A DNA stretch of 64,000 bases from Intrasporangium oryzae NRRL B-24470. GTDB taxonomy: Bacteria > Actinomycetota > Actinomycetes > Actinomycetales > Dermatophilaceae. Both the position numbers and the translations under genes were made by a program. The notes beneath the pieces were generated by a model. That model was not told the DNA's origin and did no database searches. It worked only from the letters and a program-made list of their open reading frames with translations. This document shows, piece after piece, positions 35,416-43,312 of this stretch (position 1 is the stretch's first letter; each line of letters starts with the position of its first letter). The stretch covers positions 1-64,000 of the forward strand of contig NZ_AWSA01000024.1 in assembly GCF_000576595.1 (NCBI RefSeq), in the 5' to 3' direction.

Positions 35416-35975
35416 ACGAGCTGCTCTGGTATGTCTCCCGCGGAACGGGCGTCGTCAGCATGGCCCTCATGACGGTCGTCCTCGTCCTCGGCATGGTCAC
35501 GTCAGGTCGGCGACGCCCGTACGGCGAGTCCGCGACCGTCGTCATGGCGCTGCACCGCTGGCTCTCCCTCGGGACGGTCGTCTTCCTCGCGGCCCACGTC
35601 GCGACGGCCGTGGCGGAGACGTACGTCTCGATCGACGCCATCTCGGCGATCGTGCCGTTCACGTCCGGCTACGAGACGGCCTGGGTCGGCCTCGGAACGA
35701 TCGGTGTCGACATCCTCGTCGCCGTCATGGCCACCTCGCTGTTGCGTCACCGGCTCTCGGAGCGGGTGTGGAAGCGGGTGCACCTGCTCGCCTACGTGCT
35801 CTGGCCCACGGCCATCGTCCACGGCCTCATGCTCGGCACGGCGAACGAGCCGCTCCTGCGCGGCATCACCGTCCTCTGCGCTGCGGTCGGCCTCGGCGCG
35901 GTCGCCTGGCGCCTGACCTCCACACACGCCGACCGAGAGCGCCGGCTCGCCGTCGCAGCCCAGGAGTGGTCATGA
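35412..35975 (+). CDS. Ferric-reductase-like haem membrane protein
   Basis: 187 residues from GTG 35412, overlapping apbE by 4 bp. It has about five membrane helices with paired histidines suited to b-type haem: His in MALHRWLSL and AAHVATAV, and in RVHLLAYVLWPTAIVHGLML. This is the ferric reductase/MsrQ/YedZ-like transmembrane domain that moves electrons across the membrane. Coupling to NuoF-like and ferredoxin genes suggests that electrons enter from NADH or ferredoxin inside the cell. Confidence 0.85.
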   Translation: MNELLWYVSRGTGVVSMALMTVVLVLGMVTSGRRRPYGESATVVMALHRWLSLGTVVFLAAHVATAVAETYVSIDAISAIVPFTSGYETAWVGLGTIGVDILVAVMATSLLRHRLSERVWKRVHLLAYVLWPTAIVHGLMLGTANEPLLRGITVLCAAVGLGAVAWRLTSTHADRERRLAVAAQEWS

Positions 35976-37090
35976 CGCTGGTCACCGATCTGCGGGACGC
36001 CGGCCTCGCCGGTCGCGGCGGCGCTGCCTTCAGCACCGCGACGAAGGTGGAGGCGGCCCACACCCACGACGCCGACCTGATCGTCAACGCGTGCGACGGC
36101 GAGCTCGGCGCGGCCAAGGACGGTTGGGTCGTCGAGCACCACCTCGACGCCGTCGCGCGGGCCGCCGCCCTCGTCGCCCCCGGGCGGCGACGCCGCATCC
36201 GGTATGCCGCTCACCGCGGTTCGGCGACCGCCCTCCGCCTCCGCTCCGCCGGGCTCGACCTGCTCGAGGTCCCGGGTCGCTATGTCTCCTCCGAGGAGAC
36301 CTCGCTCATCTCGCTCGCCCAAGGTGGGCTCGCCCGGCCGATGACGAAGCGCCAGCCCTTCGTCCGGGGCGGCACGGACTCCACCGGGCGCCGGATCCGG
36401 CCCACCGTCGTGCTCAATTCGGAGACGATGTGGCGCATCGGCCAGGTCGTCGACTACGGACCCGAGTGGTTCCGCTCGTTCGGGACTGCGGTCGAGCCCG
36501 GCCCGCGGCTCGTCACGATCAGTGCACCCGGCATACGGGGGCGTGTCGTCCAGACCGAGGCAGGGACGCCCGTGGCCGACCTGCTCCACCACGCGGGCGG
36601 CCCCTTCCCCGAGACGTCGCCGGTCCTCGTCGGTGGTCTCGGGGGCGCCTTCCTCACGATCGCCGAGGCGCGCGGTTTGAGGTGGGAGAGCCAGGACCTC
36701 GCACGGTTCGGTGCCACGGTCGGCCCCGGCGTCATCGAGGTGTTCGACGACCGGCAGTGCCCGGTCGTGATTGTCGACCGGATCCTCGCCTGGGCTGCCG
36801 GCGAGTCGGCGGGACAGTGCGGGCCGTGCATGTTCGGGCTGCCCGCGGTCGCCGGGGACTGGCACGCGCTGGCCGTCGGAGCGGATCCTCGGGCCTGGGC
36901 CAGGCTCCAGGAGCGGGTCGGCCTCCTGCCCGGTCGCGGGGCCTGCCGCTTCCCCGATGGCGTGGCCGGGTTCGTCCGTTCTGCGCTGCGGGTCTTCGGC
37001 CCGCATCTCGCCGTTCATGCAGCCGCAGGCAGCTCCCCGAGCGGCTGCCCCGACCTCGACAGGAGAGCCGACCATGTCCGCACCGCTTGA
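35972..37090 (+). CDS. NuoF-like NADH/FMN Fe-S oxidoreductase
   Basis: 372 residues; ATG overlaps the upstream stop. DLRDAGLAGRGGAAFSTATK is the FMN/NADH-binding loop of the 51-kDa complex I subunit (canonical GRGGAGFPTG). A SLBB-like region follows. The Fe-S motif ESAGQCGPCMFG has Ala where NuoF has its first cluster Cys; C283, C286 and, further on, C325 (RGACRFPDG) remain. Either a three-Cys cluster or an external ligand is used. The next gene, a ferredoxin, overlaps its end by 17 bp. Confidence 0.86.
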   Translation: MTLVTDLRDAGLAGRGGAAFSTATKVEAAHTHDADLIVNACDGELGAAKDGWVVEHHLDAVARAAALVAPGRRRRIRYAAHRGSATALRLRSAGLDLLEVPGRYVSSEETSLISLAQGGLARPMTKRQPFVRGGTDSTGRRIRPTVVLNSETMWRIGQVVDYGPEWFRSFGTAVEPGPRLVTISAPGIRGRVVQTEAGTPVADLLHHAGGPFPETSPVLVGGLGGAFLTIAEARGLRWESQDLARFGATVGPGVIEVFDDRQCPVVIVDRILAWAAGESAGQCGPCMFGLPAVAGDWHALAVGADPRAWARLQERVGLLPGRGACRFPDGVAGFVRSALRVFGPHLAVHAAAGSSPSGCPDLDRRADHVRTA

Positions 37091-37346
37091 CCCCCGCGCA
37101 ACCCGTGTCGGCGGGGCGACGCGCATCGCCTCGGACCCCCGCCGGCCCGTGGGCCTGAGCAGCCGCCTCGGCGTCGACCGGGTCGCCTGCACCGGGCACG
37201 GGGTCTGCGCCCAGCTGCTCGCGCAGGTCCGCCTCGACGAGTTCGGTTACCCGATCGTCGAAGGGGCGGCCGTCGATCCCGACGAGGCGGCTCCGGCGAT
37301 CGCGCTGTGCCCGGCGCGGGCCCTCTTCCTCATGCCCCCGCGCTGA
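37074..37346 (+). CDS. Single-cluster ferredoxin
   Basis: 90 residues from ATG 37074, with AGGAG 9 nt upstream inside the end of the NuoF-like gene. Cluster ligands are Cys39 and Cys45 (CTGHGVC) and the Cys of CPARAL near 79, the pattern of actinobacterial [3Fe-4S]/[4Fe-4S] ferredoxins of P450 type. It probably exchanges electrons with the NuoF-like protein. It is the last gene of the redox operon; the next gene begins 160 bp later with its own promoter. Confidence 0.87.
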   Translation: MSAPLDPRATRVGGATRIASDPRRPVGLSSRLGVDRVACTGHGVCAQLLAQVRLDEFGYPIVEGAAVDPDEAAPAIALCPARALFLMPPR

Positions 37347-37508
37347 GCCGCGGCGACGGTGGGACATCCCTTCCTCGTCGCGGCACGCTGCGGCACCTCA
37401 GAGCTTGCTGCGTCGCCGAGATGGCGGTCAGCGTGGCCGTCGTCCTTCGCGAAGACGATCGCGAGGGCGGACCCGGCCCTGTCGGCCATGAGTCCTAGGG
37501 TGCGGGCC

Positions 37509-38303
37509 GTGCGTGAGTTCGTCGTGACCGAGGGTCGGCGGTTGTCCTTTCTCGACTTCGGCGGGGAGGGGTCACCGCTGCTGGCACTGCACGGGCACTA
37601 CAACGAGTCGTCCGTGTTCGCGCCGCTGGCCGAGGCCCTGCGGCCTCGCTGGCGGGTCATCGCCCTCGACCAACGCGGGCACGGCCGGTCCGACCGGGCA
37701 CCGACCTACGAGCGCGACGACTACATCGCCGACCTCGCCGCGTTCCACCGTCACCTGAGGGTGGGCCCGGCCGCGGTGCTCGGCCACTCGCTCGGCGGGG
37801 TCAACGCCTACCAGTACGCGGCACGGCACCCCGGGCTGGTCACGGCCCTGGTCGTGGAGGACATCGGCGCGGTGCTGGACGTCGACAGCGCCTTCACGAC
37901 GCGGCTACCACGCGCCGCCTCCTCACGCGAGGCGCTGGCGTCGGCACTCGGTCCGATCGCGCCGTACCTGGAAGGCTCCTTCCACCGCTCGTCCGACGGC
38001 TGGGGGTTCTCCTTCGACATCGGCGACACCGTGCGGTCCCAGAAGGCGCTCAGCGGCGACCACTGGGCCGACTGGACTGCCGTCGCCTGCCCGACCCTGC
38101 TCGTTCGCGGGACCAGGAGCGACGAACTGTCTTCCGAGCACGCCCGCGCCATGATCGCCGCTCGGGCCGGCTCGGCCCGCCTGGTCGAGCTGCCCGCCGG
38201 CCACGTCGTCCATCACGACGCGCCAGACCAGTTCGCGGCCGTTGTCCGGAGTTTCCTCGCGGCGGCCGGCCGGCCGTCAGACGATGCGAGCCTCAGCGGG
38301 TGA
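37509..38303 (+). CDS. Alpha/beta hydrolase
   Basis: 264 residues from GTG 37509, chosen because TAGGGT (37496-37501) lies 7 nt upstream and the protein then begins VREFVVTEGRRLSFLDFG. Catalytic features: oxyanion-hole LLALHGHYNES, nucleophile Ser in VLGHSLGGVNA, acid Asp probably in LLVRGTRSDEL and His in PAGHVVHHDAP. The fold and short cap fit epoxide-hydrolase/haloperoxidase-type esterases. The physiological substrate is unknown. Neighbours give no clue. Confidence 0.88.
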   Translation: MREFVVTEGRRLSFLDFGGEGSPLLALHGHYNESSVFAPLAEALRPRWRVIALDQRGHGRSDRAPTYERDDYIADLAAFHRHLRVGPAAVLGHSLGGVNAYQYAARHPGLVTALVVEDIGAVLDVDSAFTTRLPRAASSREALASALGPIAPYLEGSFHRSSDGWGFSFDIGDTVRSQKALSGDHWADWTAVACPTLLVRGTRSDELSSEHARAMIAARAGSARLVELPAGHVVHHDAPDQFAAVVRSFLAAAGRPSDDASLSG

Positions 38304-38406
38304 GGCGCCTGATGTACACCGCACGATCGAAGTCGTCATCCCCACGCAGGATCGGGCGCGCCTCGAGCAGGGTGGCCCGGCAGTCCGCGGCCCGGACACT
38401 CTCACG
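38293..38406 (-). pseudogene. Possible remnant of a minus-strand gene
   Basis: The minus strand reads ADCRATLLEARPILRGDDDF and AVYIRRLTR before a TGA at 38293-38295, with G/C at nearly all third positions, but no start codon or ribosome-binding site appears upstream in frame. It overlaps the hydrolase stop by 11 bp. It may be the C-terminus of a deleted gene. I cannot name the family, and chance coding appearance in GC-rich DNA is possible. Confidence 0.25.
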
Positions 38407-38485
38407 CCCGGCGCGACCCTCGACCCCGGGCCGCGCAGGGCGCCCTGTCCCACGCCCGAGGACTCCGCGCGGGCTGCGTGACCCG

Positions 38486-38499
38486 GCCCAGCGGCATAC
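38486..38499 (-). repeat. Full-length copy of GTATGCCGCTGGGC (minus strand)
   Basis: GCCCAGCGGCATAC in the 270-bp gap between the hydrolase and DUF1851 genes. Confidence 0.7.
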
Positions 38500-38574
38500 A
38501 GACAGAGCACTCGAGTGTGCCCGGGGCGTGGGAGCGATTCCGGGATGCGGGCCCCGGTGCGGTTTGATAAGCGA

Positions 38575-39033
38575 ATGGACCTGATCAAGACCTTCACGCC
38601 TGAGCAGTTCGAGCAGGGCCTCGAGTCCTGGGCGTGGATCGGCCTCGAGGGCAAGACGCCGCTCTTCGCCTCGCCCTTCGGCGACATCTTCCTGCGCGGC
38701 GAAGACGGCTTCTGGTGGCTCGACACCATCGAGGGCGCGCTGCTCAAGCCCTGGGAGACGGCCGAGGAGATGCAGGCCGAGCTGCGCAGCCCGGGCGGGC
38801 AGGACCGCTACCTGCTCGGTGGGCTGGCATGGGCAGCCGAGGAGGAGGGCGTCGTCCCGACCGGGGACCAGGTCTACGCGTTCACGGTGCCGCCGATCCT
38901 CGGCGGCGACATGGGGCTCGAGAACGTCCAGGTCGTCGACTTCGTCGTCGCGGCGAACGTCGCCGGGCAGCTGCACGAACAGGTCCGCGACCTCCCCGAG
39001 GGGACCGCGGTCTCCGAGGTCACGATCGCCTGA
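38575..39033 (+). CDS. DUF1851 (Tdi1-type immunity-like) protein
   Basis: 152 residues. SPFGDIFLRGEDGFWWLDTI is the DUF1851 core (FGDxFLxD...WxLDxxxG), a domain found in Tdi1, the immunity protein of a type VI effector, and in many orphan proteins. No toxin gene or secretion system lies nearby, so the gene is an orphan and could be a defensive immunity gene. TTTGAT (38563-38568) sits 6 nt before ATG 38575, consistent with a leaderless mRNA; no ribosome-binding site is present. Confidence 0.75.
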   Translation: MDLIKTFTPEQFEQGLESWAWIGLEGKTPLFASPFGDIFLRGEDGFWWLDTIEGALLKPWETAEEMQAELRSPGGQDRYLLGGLAWAAEEEGVVPTGDQVYAFTVPPILGGDMGLENVQVVDFVVAANVAGQLHEQVRDLPEGTAVSEVTIA

Positions 39034-39057
39034 CCGGCCCGCGCTCGCCCTCGCGGA

Positions 39058-41613
39058 TCAGCGGCGAGCGACCACCTTGTAGACCTCGAACCACAGGACG
39101 CCGGCACACCCGGCGAGGACGGCGACGACCCAGTCGGTGATCGACATCGGGCCGAGCCCGAAGGCGTGCCGCAGCGCGGGGACGCTCAGCAGGATGACGA
39201 GGAGCGCCGCGGCCGCGCCGAGGATCCACCCGATCATCGGGTTGCGGCGCTCACGGAACGTCCGCCACACCGGCAGCCGCCACGACCGGTTGACGAGGAT
39301 GAGCGCGAGGTTGCCGACGACGAGCGTCGCGAACGTGACCGAGCGCGTCACGTCGTCGGGCCGCCGGCCGAGCACGCACCAGAGGTAGACCCCGAGGACC
39401 GCGGCGAGGGCCGTGAGCCCCTGCAGCGCCGCGATCGTGAGCACGCGTCGTCCGAACATCGGCTCCCCGACCCGGCGAGGCGGCTGGCCCATCACCTGCG
39501 GGTCGATCTCCTCCGCCTCGAAGACCACCGAGCACGCCGGGTCGATGATGAGCTCGAGGAACGCAATCTGCACAGGCAGGAGCACGAGCGGCCAGTCGGC
39601 GACGAAGACCGGCACGAGCGACATCCCGACGATGGGCACGTGGACGGCGATGATGTAGGCCATCGCCTTGCGGAGGTTGTCGAAGATGCCGCGGCCCTGC
39701 CGGATCCCCCCGGCGATGGACGCGAAGTCGTCGTCGGTGATGACGAGGGCCGCCGACTCGCGGGCGACGTCGGTGCCCCGCCGGCCCATGGCGATGCCGA
39801 TGTCGGCCGCGCGGAGGGCGGGCGCGTCGTTGACCCCGTCGCCGGTCATGCCCACGACCTCGCCCGCAGCCTGCAGGGCCCGGATCAGCCGGAGCTTCTG
39901 CTCAGGCACCATCCGGGCGAAGATGCAGACGGTGCGAACCCGCCGGGCGAGCTCGTCGTCCGGCATCGCCGCGAGCTCCGGGCCGGTGATGACGCCCCCC
40001 TCGTGGTCGAGGCCGATCTCGCGGGCGATGGCGAGCGCCGTCCCGGGGTAGTCGCCGGTGATCATCACGGTCCGCACCCCGGCACGCGTACAGCCGGCCA
40101 CGGCGTCGGCCACCCCGGGCCGGACCGGGTCCTGCAGGGCCGCGAGCCCGAGGTAGTGGAAGTCGAAGTCGTGCTGGCTCGTCGGCAGCGGGTCGGAGCG
40201 GTCGAAAGCGGCGCGGGCGACACCGAGCACGCGGCGACCTCTCCCGGTGGCCGCCTCGACCTGGGCCATGAGCGCCCTCCGGTCGTCCGGCTCGAGGTGG
40301 CAGAGGTCGGCGATGGCCTCGGGGGCGCCTTTCGCCGCGACGACGTAGTGGTCGCCGTCGGGCGAGCGCCAGACGTGCGAGAGGGCCAGGAGGTCCTCGG
40401 ACAGGGGGTACTCCCGGACCAGCTCCCAGCCCGGGTGCTGGTGCTCCGTGCCGGCGAGGTAGCGCTTCCCCACGGCGGTGAACGCCTTGTCCATCGGGTC
40501 GAAGGGGTCGACCGGGGACGCGAGCACCGCGATCTCCGCGATCTCGTGGAACTCCTCCGGCAGCGGGTCGTCCGTCAGCGGGCAGGTCCGGGCCCCGGCG
40601 ACGAGCTCGCGCACCGTCATGCTGTTCAGCGTCAGCGTGCCGGTCTTGTCGACGCAGAGGACCGTCGCCGAGCCGAGCGTCTCGATGACGGGCGGACGTC
40701 GGGTCAGGACGTGGCGCTGCGACATCCGCCACGCGCCGAGGGCCAGGAAGACCGTGAGGACGACGGGGAACTCCTCGGGCAGCATCGCCATGGCCGTGGC
40801 GATGCCCGCGAGGACGCCCTCGAGCCAGTGGCCCCGGGTCAGTCCGTAGACGACCACGACGGCTGCGGCGGCGCCGATGCCGAGGACGGCGATGACCCGC
40901 ACGAGACGGTCGACCTCCCGCTGGAGGGCGGTCCGCTCGGGCTCGATCTCGCGCAGGGCGGTGCCGATCCGGCCGAGCTCGGTGCCGGCGCCGGTCTCCT
41001 TGACGAGCGCGAGGCCGTGCCCCTTGACGACGAGGGTCCCGGAGAAGACCCACGGGGTCGCGTCGCCCCCTGGACGCCCCATGGGCCCCGAGACGTCCGC
41101 GTCGGGTCCCGGCTCGACCGCGGCCTTGCGCACCGGCACGGACTCGCCGGTCAGCGCGGACTCGTCGACGGAGAAGTTCACGGCGTCGAGCAGGACGGCG
41201 TCGGCGGGCACCCGGTCGCCCTCGGCGAGCAGCGCGTGGTCGCCGCGGACGACGTCGCGGCCCGCGATCCGCACCTGGGTCCCGTCCCGGATCACGAGCG
41301 CACGCGGGGAGGTGAGGTCGCGCAGTGCGGCGAGGGCGTTCTCGGTCTTGCGCTCCTGGTAGATCGAGATGGCGATCACCACGACGACGAACGACATGAG
41401 CAGTGCGCCGTCGAGCGGCTCCGCCAGCGCGAAGTTGACCGTCCCCGCGACGAGGAGCAGCAGGAGCATCGGCTGCCGGACGACCTCCCACGCCTGCTGC
41501 AGGAGGTTGCGGCGCTTGGTCGTGGGGAGCTCGTTGGGGCCGTCCTCGCGGAGGCGACGTGAGGCCTCCTCGGCGGTGAGCCCGACCAGGGCGGACTCCT
41601 GGATGGTCGACAC
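39058..41613 (-). CDS. P-type cation-transporting ATPase (P2 type)
   Basis: 851 residues from GTG 41613 (GGAGGGGG upstream; an ATG at 41688 lies farther out). It begins with a cation-ATPase N-domain (GLTAEEASRRLREDGPNELP). DESALTGESVPVRK is the actuator TGES; the phosphorylated Asp322 is in CVDKTGTLTLNSM; MTGDGVNDAPALRAADIGIA is the hinge. About eight to ten membrane helices, with MLPEEFPVVLTVFLALGAWR as the M4 ion-binding helix (PEEFP), as in Ca/Mn or Na/K type pumps. Which ion is moved is not decidable. Divergent from a DUF4240 gene. Confidence 0.92.
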   Translation of the reverse strand: MSTIQESALVGLTAEEASRRLREDGPNELPTTKRRNLLQQAWEVVRQPMLLLLLVAGTVNFALAEPLDGALLMSFVVVVIAISIYQERKTENALAALRDLTSPRALVIRDGTQVRIAGRDVVRGDHALLAEGDRVPADAVLLDAVNFSVDESALTGESVPVRKAAVEPGPDADVSGPMGRPGGDATPWVFSGTLVVKGHGLALVKETGAGTELGRIGTALREIEPERTALQREVDRLVRVIAVLGIGAAAAVVVVYGLTRGHWLEGVLAGIATAMAMLPEEFPVVLTVFLALGAWRMSQRHVLTRRPPVIETLGSATVLCVDKTGTLTLNSMTVRELVAGARTCPLTDDPLPEEFHEIAEIAVLASPVDPFDPMDKAFTAVGKRYLAGTEHQHPGWELVREYPLSEDLLALSHVWRSPDGDHYVVAAKGAPEAIADLCHLEPDDRRALMAQVEAATGRGRRVLGVARAAFDRSDPLPTSQHDFDFHYLGLAALQDPVRPGVADAVAGCTRAGVRTVMITGDYPGTALAIAREIGLDHEGGVITGPELAAMPDDELARRVRTVCIFARMVPEQKLRLIRALQAAGEVVGMTGDGVNDAPALRAADIGIAMGRRGTDVARESAALVITDDDFASIAGGIRQGRGIFDNLRKAMAYIIAVHVPIVGMSLVPVFVADWPLVLLPVQIAFLELIIDPACSVVFEAEEIDPQVMGQPPRRVGEPMFGRRVLTIAALQGLTALAAVLGVYLWCVLGRRPDDVTRSVTFATLVVGNLALILVNRSWRLPVWRTFRERRNPMIGWILGAAAALLVILLSVPALRHAFGLGPMSITDWVVAVLAGCAGVLWFEVYKVVARR

Positions 41614-41686
41614 ACGCACCCCCTCCCGGCCCTTCGAACCTAGCGCGCGAGGCTCGGGGGCCGCGCCGGTTCGCCCCGACTGAGAC

Positions 41687-41700
41687 ATATGCCGCTGGGC
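41687..41700 (+). repeat. Copy of GTATGCCGCTGGGC with A at position 1
   Basis: ATATGCCGCTGGGC lies in the divergent gap between the P-type ATPase and DUF4240 genes. Confidence 0.65.
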
Positions 41701-41741
41701 TCGGAGCCGCTGGATGTCCGGTTCGCCCTATCCTCGGGCGG

Positions 41742-42728
41742 ATGCGACTGCTGCGACGGACCATGTCCGGGGACGACTTCTGGACCCTCATCGACTCCAT
41801 GGAGGGGCAGGCCGACGACGACGCGGTCGAGCGTCTCGTCGACGCGCTCGCCGCGGCAGGGCGGGCCCGCGCCCTCGCCTTCCAGGAGCGCCTCGCCCGC
41901 GTGCTCCACGAGCTCGACCGGGAGATGCTCGCCGCCCAGCCCGTCCGCTTCGAGGACGAGGACGAGGACGAGGACGACGAGCCCATCCCGCTCTCCGACG
42001 ACTCCTTCCTCTACCTCCGCGCCGGCATCGTCGCGCTCGGGCGCGAGACGTATGCCGCCGTGCTCGCCGATCCCGCGGCGCTCGCCTCGCGAGTCTGGCC
42101 CGAGTGCGAGGGGCTGCTCTATGCCGCCGAGGAGGCGGCGGGCGTCGAGTACATCGAGACCAAGGTGTCCTTCGAGACCGGCACGAACGTCGAGCACTGG
42201 TCCCAGCCCGAGGTCGTCCCGGATGACGGCGTCCCTGCACCCCGCCGGGTGGTGTGGGTCGACGGGGAGGACCTCGACGACCCGCTCGGCGGGTTCCGGA
42301 TGGCGGAGGACGGCGGCGAGGAGGAGCTCGTCGCCCACATCCCCCCGCGCTATCTCAACCACGGCGCGTTCTTCGCCGCGTCGGACCTGGTCAACCAGGC
42401 CGTCGAGGCCTCCGGGGGCCTCCCTGACGCCTTCGGCGGCCGCAGCCTCGCCTGCGTGGTCCAGTTCGGCGAGCAGGTCGTCGTGCCTGAGGTCCGCGTG
42501 GCTCGCGACGACTTCGACGGGAAGGAGGTCATGCGGTCGAGTGTCTGGGTGTCGCACGACGAGGCCCGCGCCTGGCCCAAGCCGGAGCGCACCGCCCGGG
42601 TCACGGCGCTCGCGGCCCGCGCCGCGCTCGCAGCACTGCCCCCGGACCACGGCGCCCGGCCGGAGCTCGAGGCCCTCGCGAGCGTCGCGCTGGGCCTCGA
42701 GCCCACGCACGCGGCTGACGGGACATAG
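41742..42728 (+). CDS. DUF4240-domain protein
   Basis: 328 residues. MSGDDFWTLIDSMEGQADDD at the start and LARVLHELDREMLAAQPVRF are typical of DUF4240, found largely in Streptomyces and relatives. Then comes a run of Glu/Asp (EDEDEDEDDE near residue 70) and LRAGIVALGRETYAAVLADP. No function is known. The second half (about 170-328), with YLNHGAFFAASDLVNQAVEA, is also acidic and unassigned. TATCCT (41729-41734) lies 7 nt before the ATG, so the mRNA is probably leaderless. Confidence 0.78.
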   Translation: MRLLRRTMSGDDFWTLIDSMEGQADDDAVERLVDALAAAGRARALAFQERLARVLHELDREMLAAQPVRFEDEDEDEDDEPIPLSDDSFLYLRAGIVALGRETYAAVLADPAALASRVWPECEGLLYAAEEAAGVEYIETKVSFETGTNVEHWSQPEVVPDDGVPAPRRVVWVDGEDLDDPLGGFRMAEDGGEEELVAHIPPRYLNHGAFFAASDLVNQAVEASGGLPDAFGGRSLACVVQFGEQVVVPEVRVARDDFDGKEVMRSSVWVSHDEARAWPKPERTARVTALAARAALAALPPDHGARPELEALASVALGLEPTHAADGT

Positions 42729-42819
42729 CCCCCAGCCGCGCAGGCGGCGTCGAGGCTGTGCGTCAGGGCTGTGCGTCACCCGCGGTCTGGCGCACTGCCC
42801 GACCGGATAGGTTGCGCCC

Positions 42820-43290
42820 ATGTCGAGCGAAGCGCAGTGGACCGTCCGTGGTGTCGAACCGGCTGACGAGGCCGCATGGCGCGAGCTCTACCGGGGATAC
42901 CGCAGCTTCTACGAGCGGCCCGAGGACGAGGATGCCGTCGACCGCGTGTGGGGCTGGCTCACCGACGCAGACCACGAGTGCGTCGGCTACGTGGTGGTCG
43001 ACGGCACCGGCCGGGTGGGCGCGCTCGCGAACGTGCGCCGGTTCGCGCGCCCCTCGACGGCGACGACCGGGCTCTTCCTCGACGACCTGTTCACCGACCC
43101 TGACCTGCGCGGCCGCGGTCTCGGACGAACGATGCTGAGGTTCCTGCGCAACCATGCCGCCGAGCACGGTCTGAGCGTCGTGCGGTGGACCACGGCCGAG
43201 GGCAACGCAACCGCTCGCGCCCTCTACGACTCCGAGGCGACGGCCACGGCGTGGGTCACCTACGACATGACCCCGCAGCTCGGCGCCTGA
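42820..43290 (+). CDS. GNAT-family N-acetyltransferase
   Basis: 156 residues. The acetyl-CoA pyrophosphate loop is DPDLRGRGLGRTMLRFL (R/Q-x-x-G-x-G/A), preceded by the beta-bulge strand GLFLDDLFTD. VRWTTAEGNATARALYDS is the C-terminal GNAT motif. Substrate unknown. TAGGTT (42808-42813) lies 6 nt before ATG 42820, another leaderless-type start. It converges on the patatin-like gene with 22 bp between stops. Confidence 0.88.
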   Translation: MSSEAQWTVRGVEPADEAAWRELYRGYRSFYERPEDEDAVDRVWGWLTDADHECVGYVVVDGTGRVGALANVRRFARPSTATTGLFLDDLFTDPDLRGRGLGRTMLRFLRNHAAEHGLSVVRWTTAEGNATARALYDSEATATAWVTYDMTPQLGA

Positions 43291-43312
43291 CCGCGCCCAC
43301 CGGCATACGACG

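Noticed and set aside
37247-37489. 80-codon minus-strand frame in the gap after the ferredoxin gene
   Set aside because: No ribosome-binding site or family, and half of it lies under the ferredoxin gene.
39166-41562. 798-codon plus-strand open frame opposite the P-type ATPase
   Set aside because: Asp/Arg/Glu-rich low-complexity product; the opposite strand has all P-type ATPase motifs.
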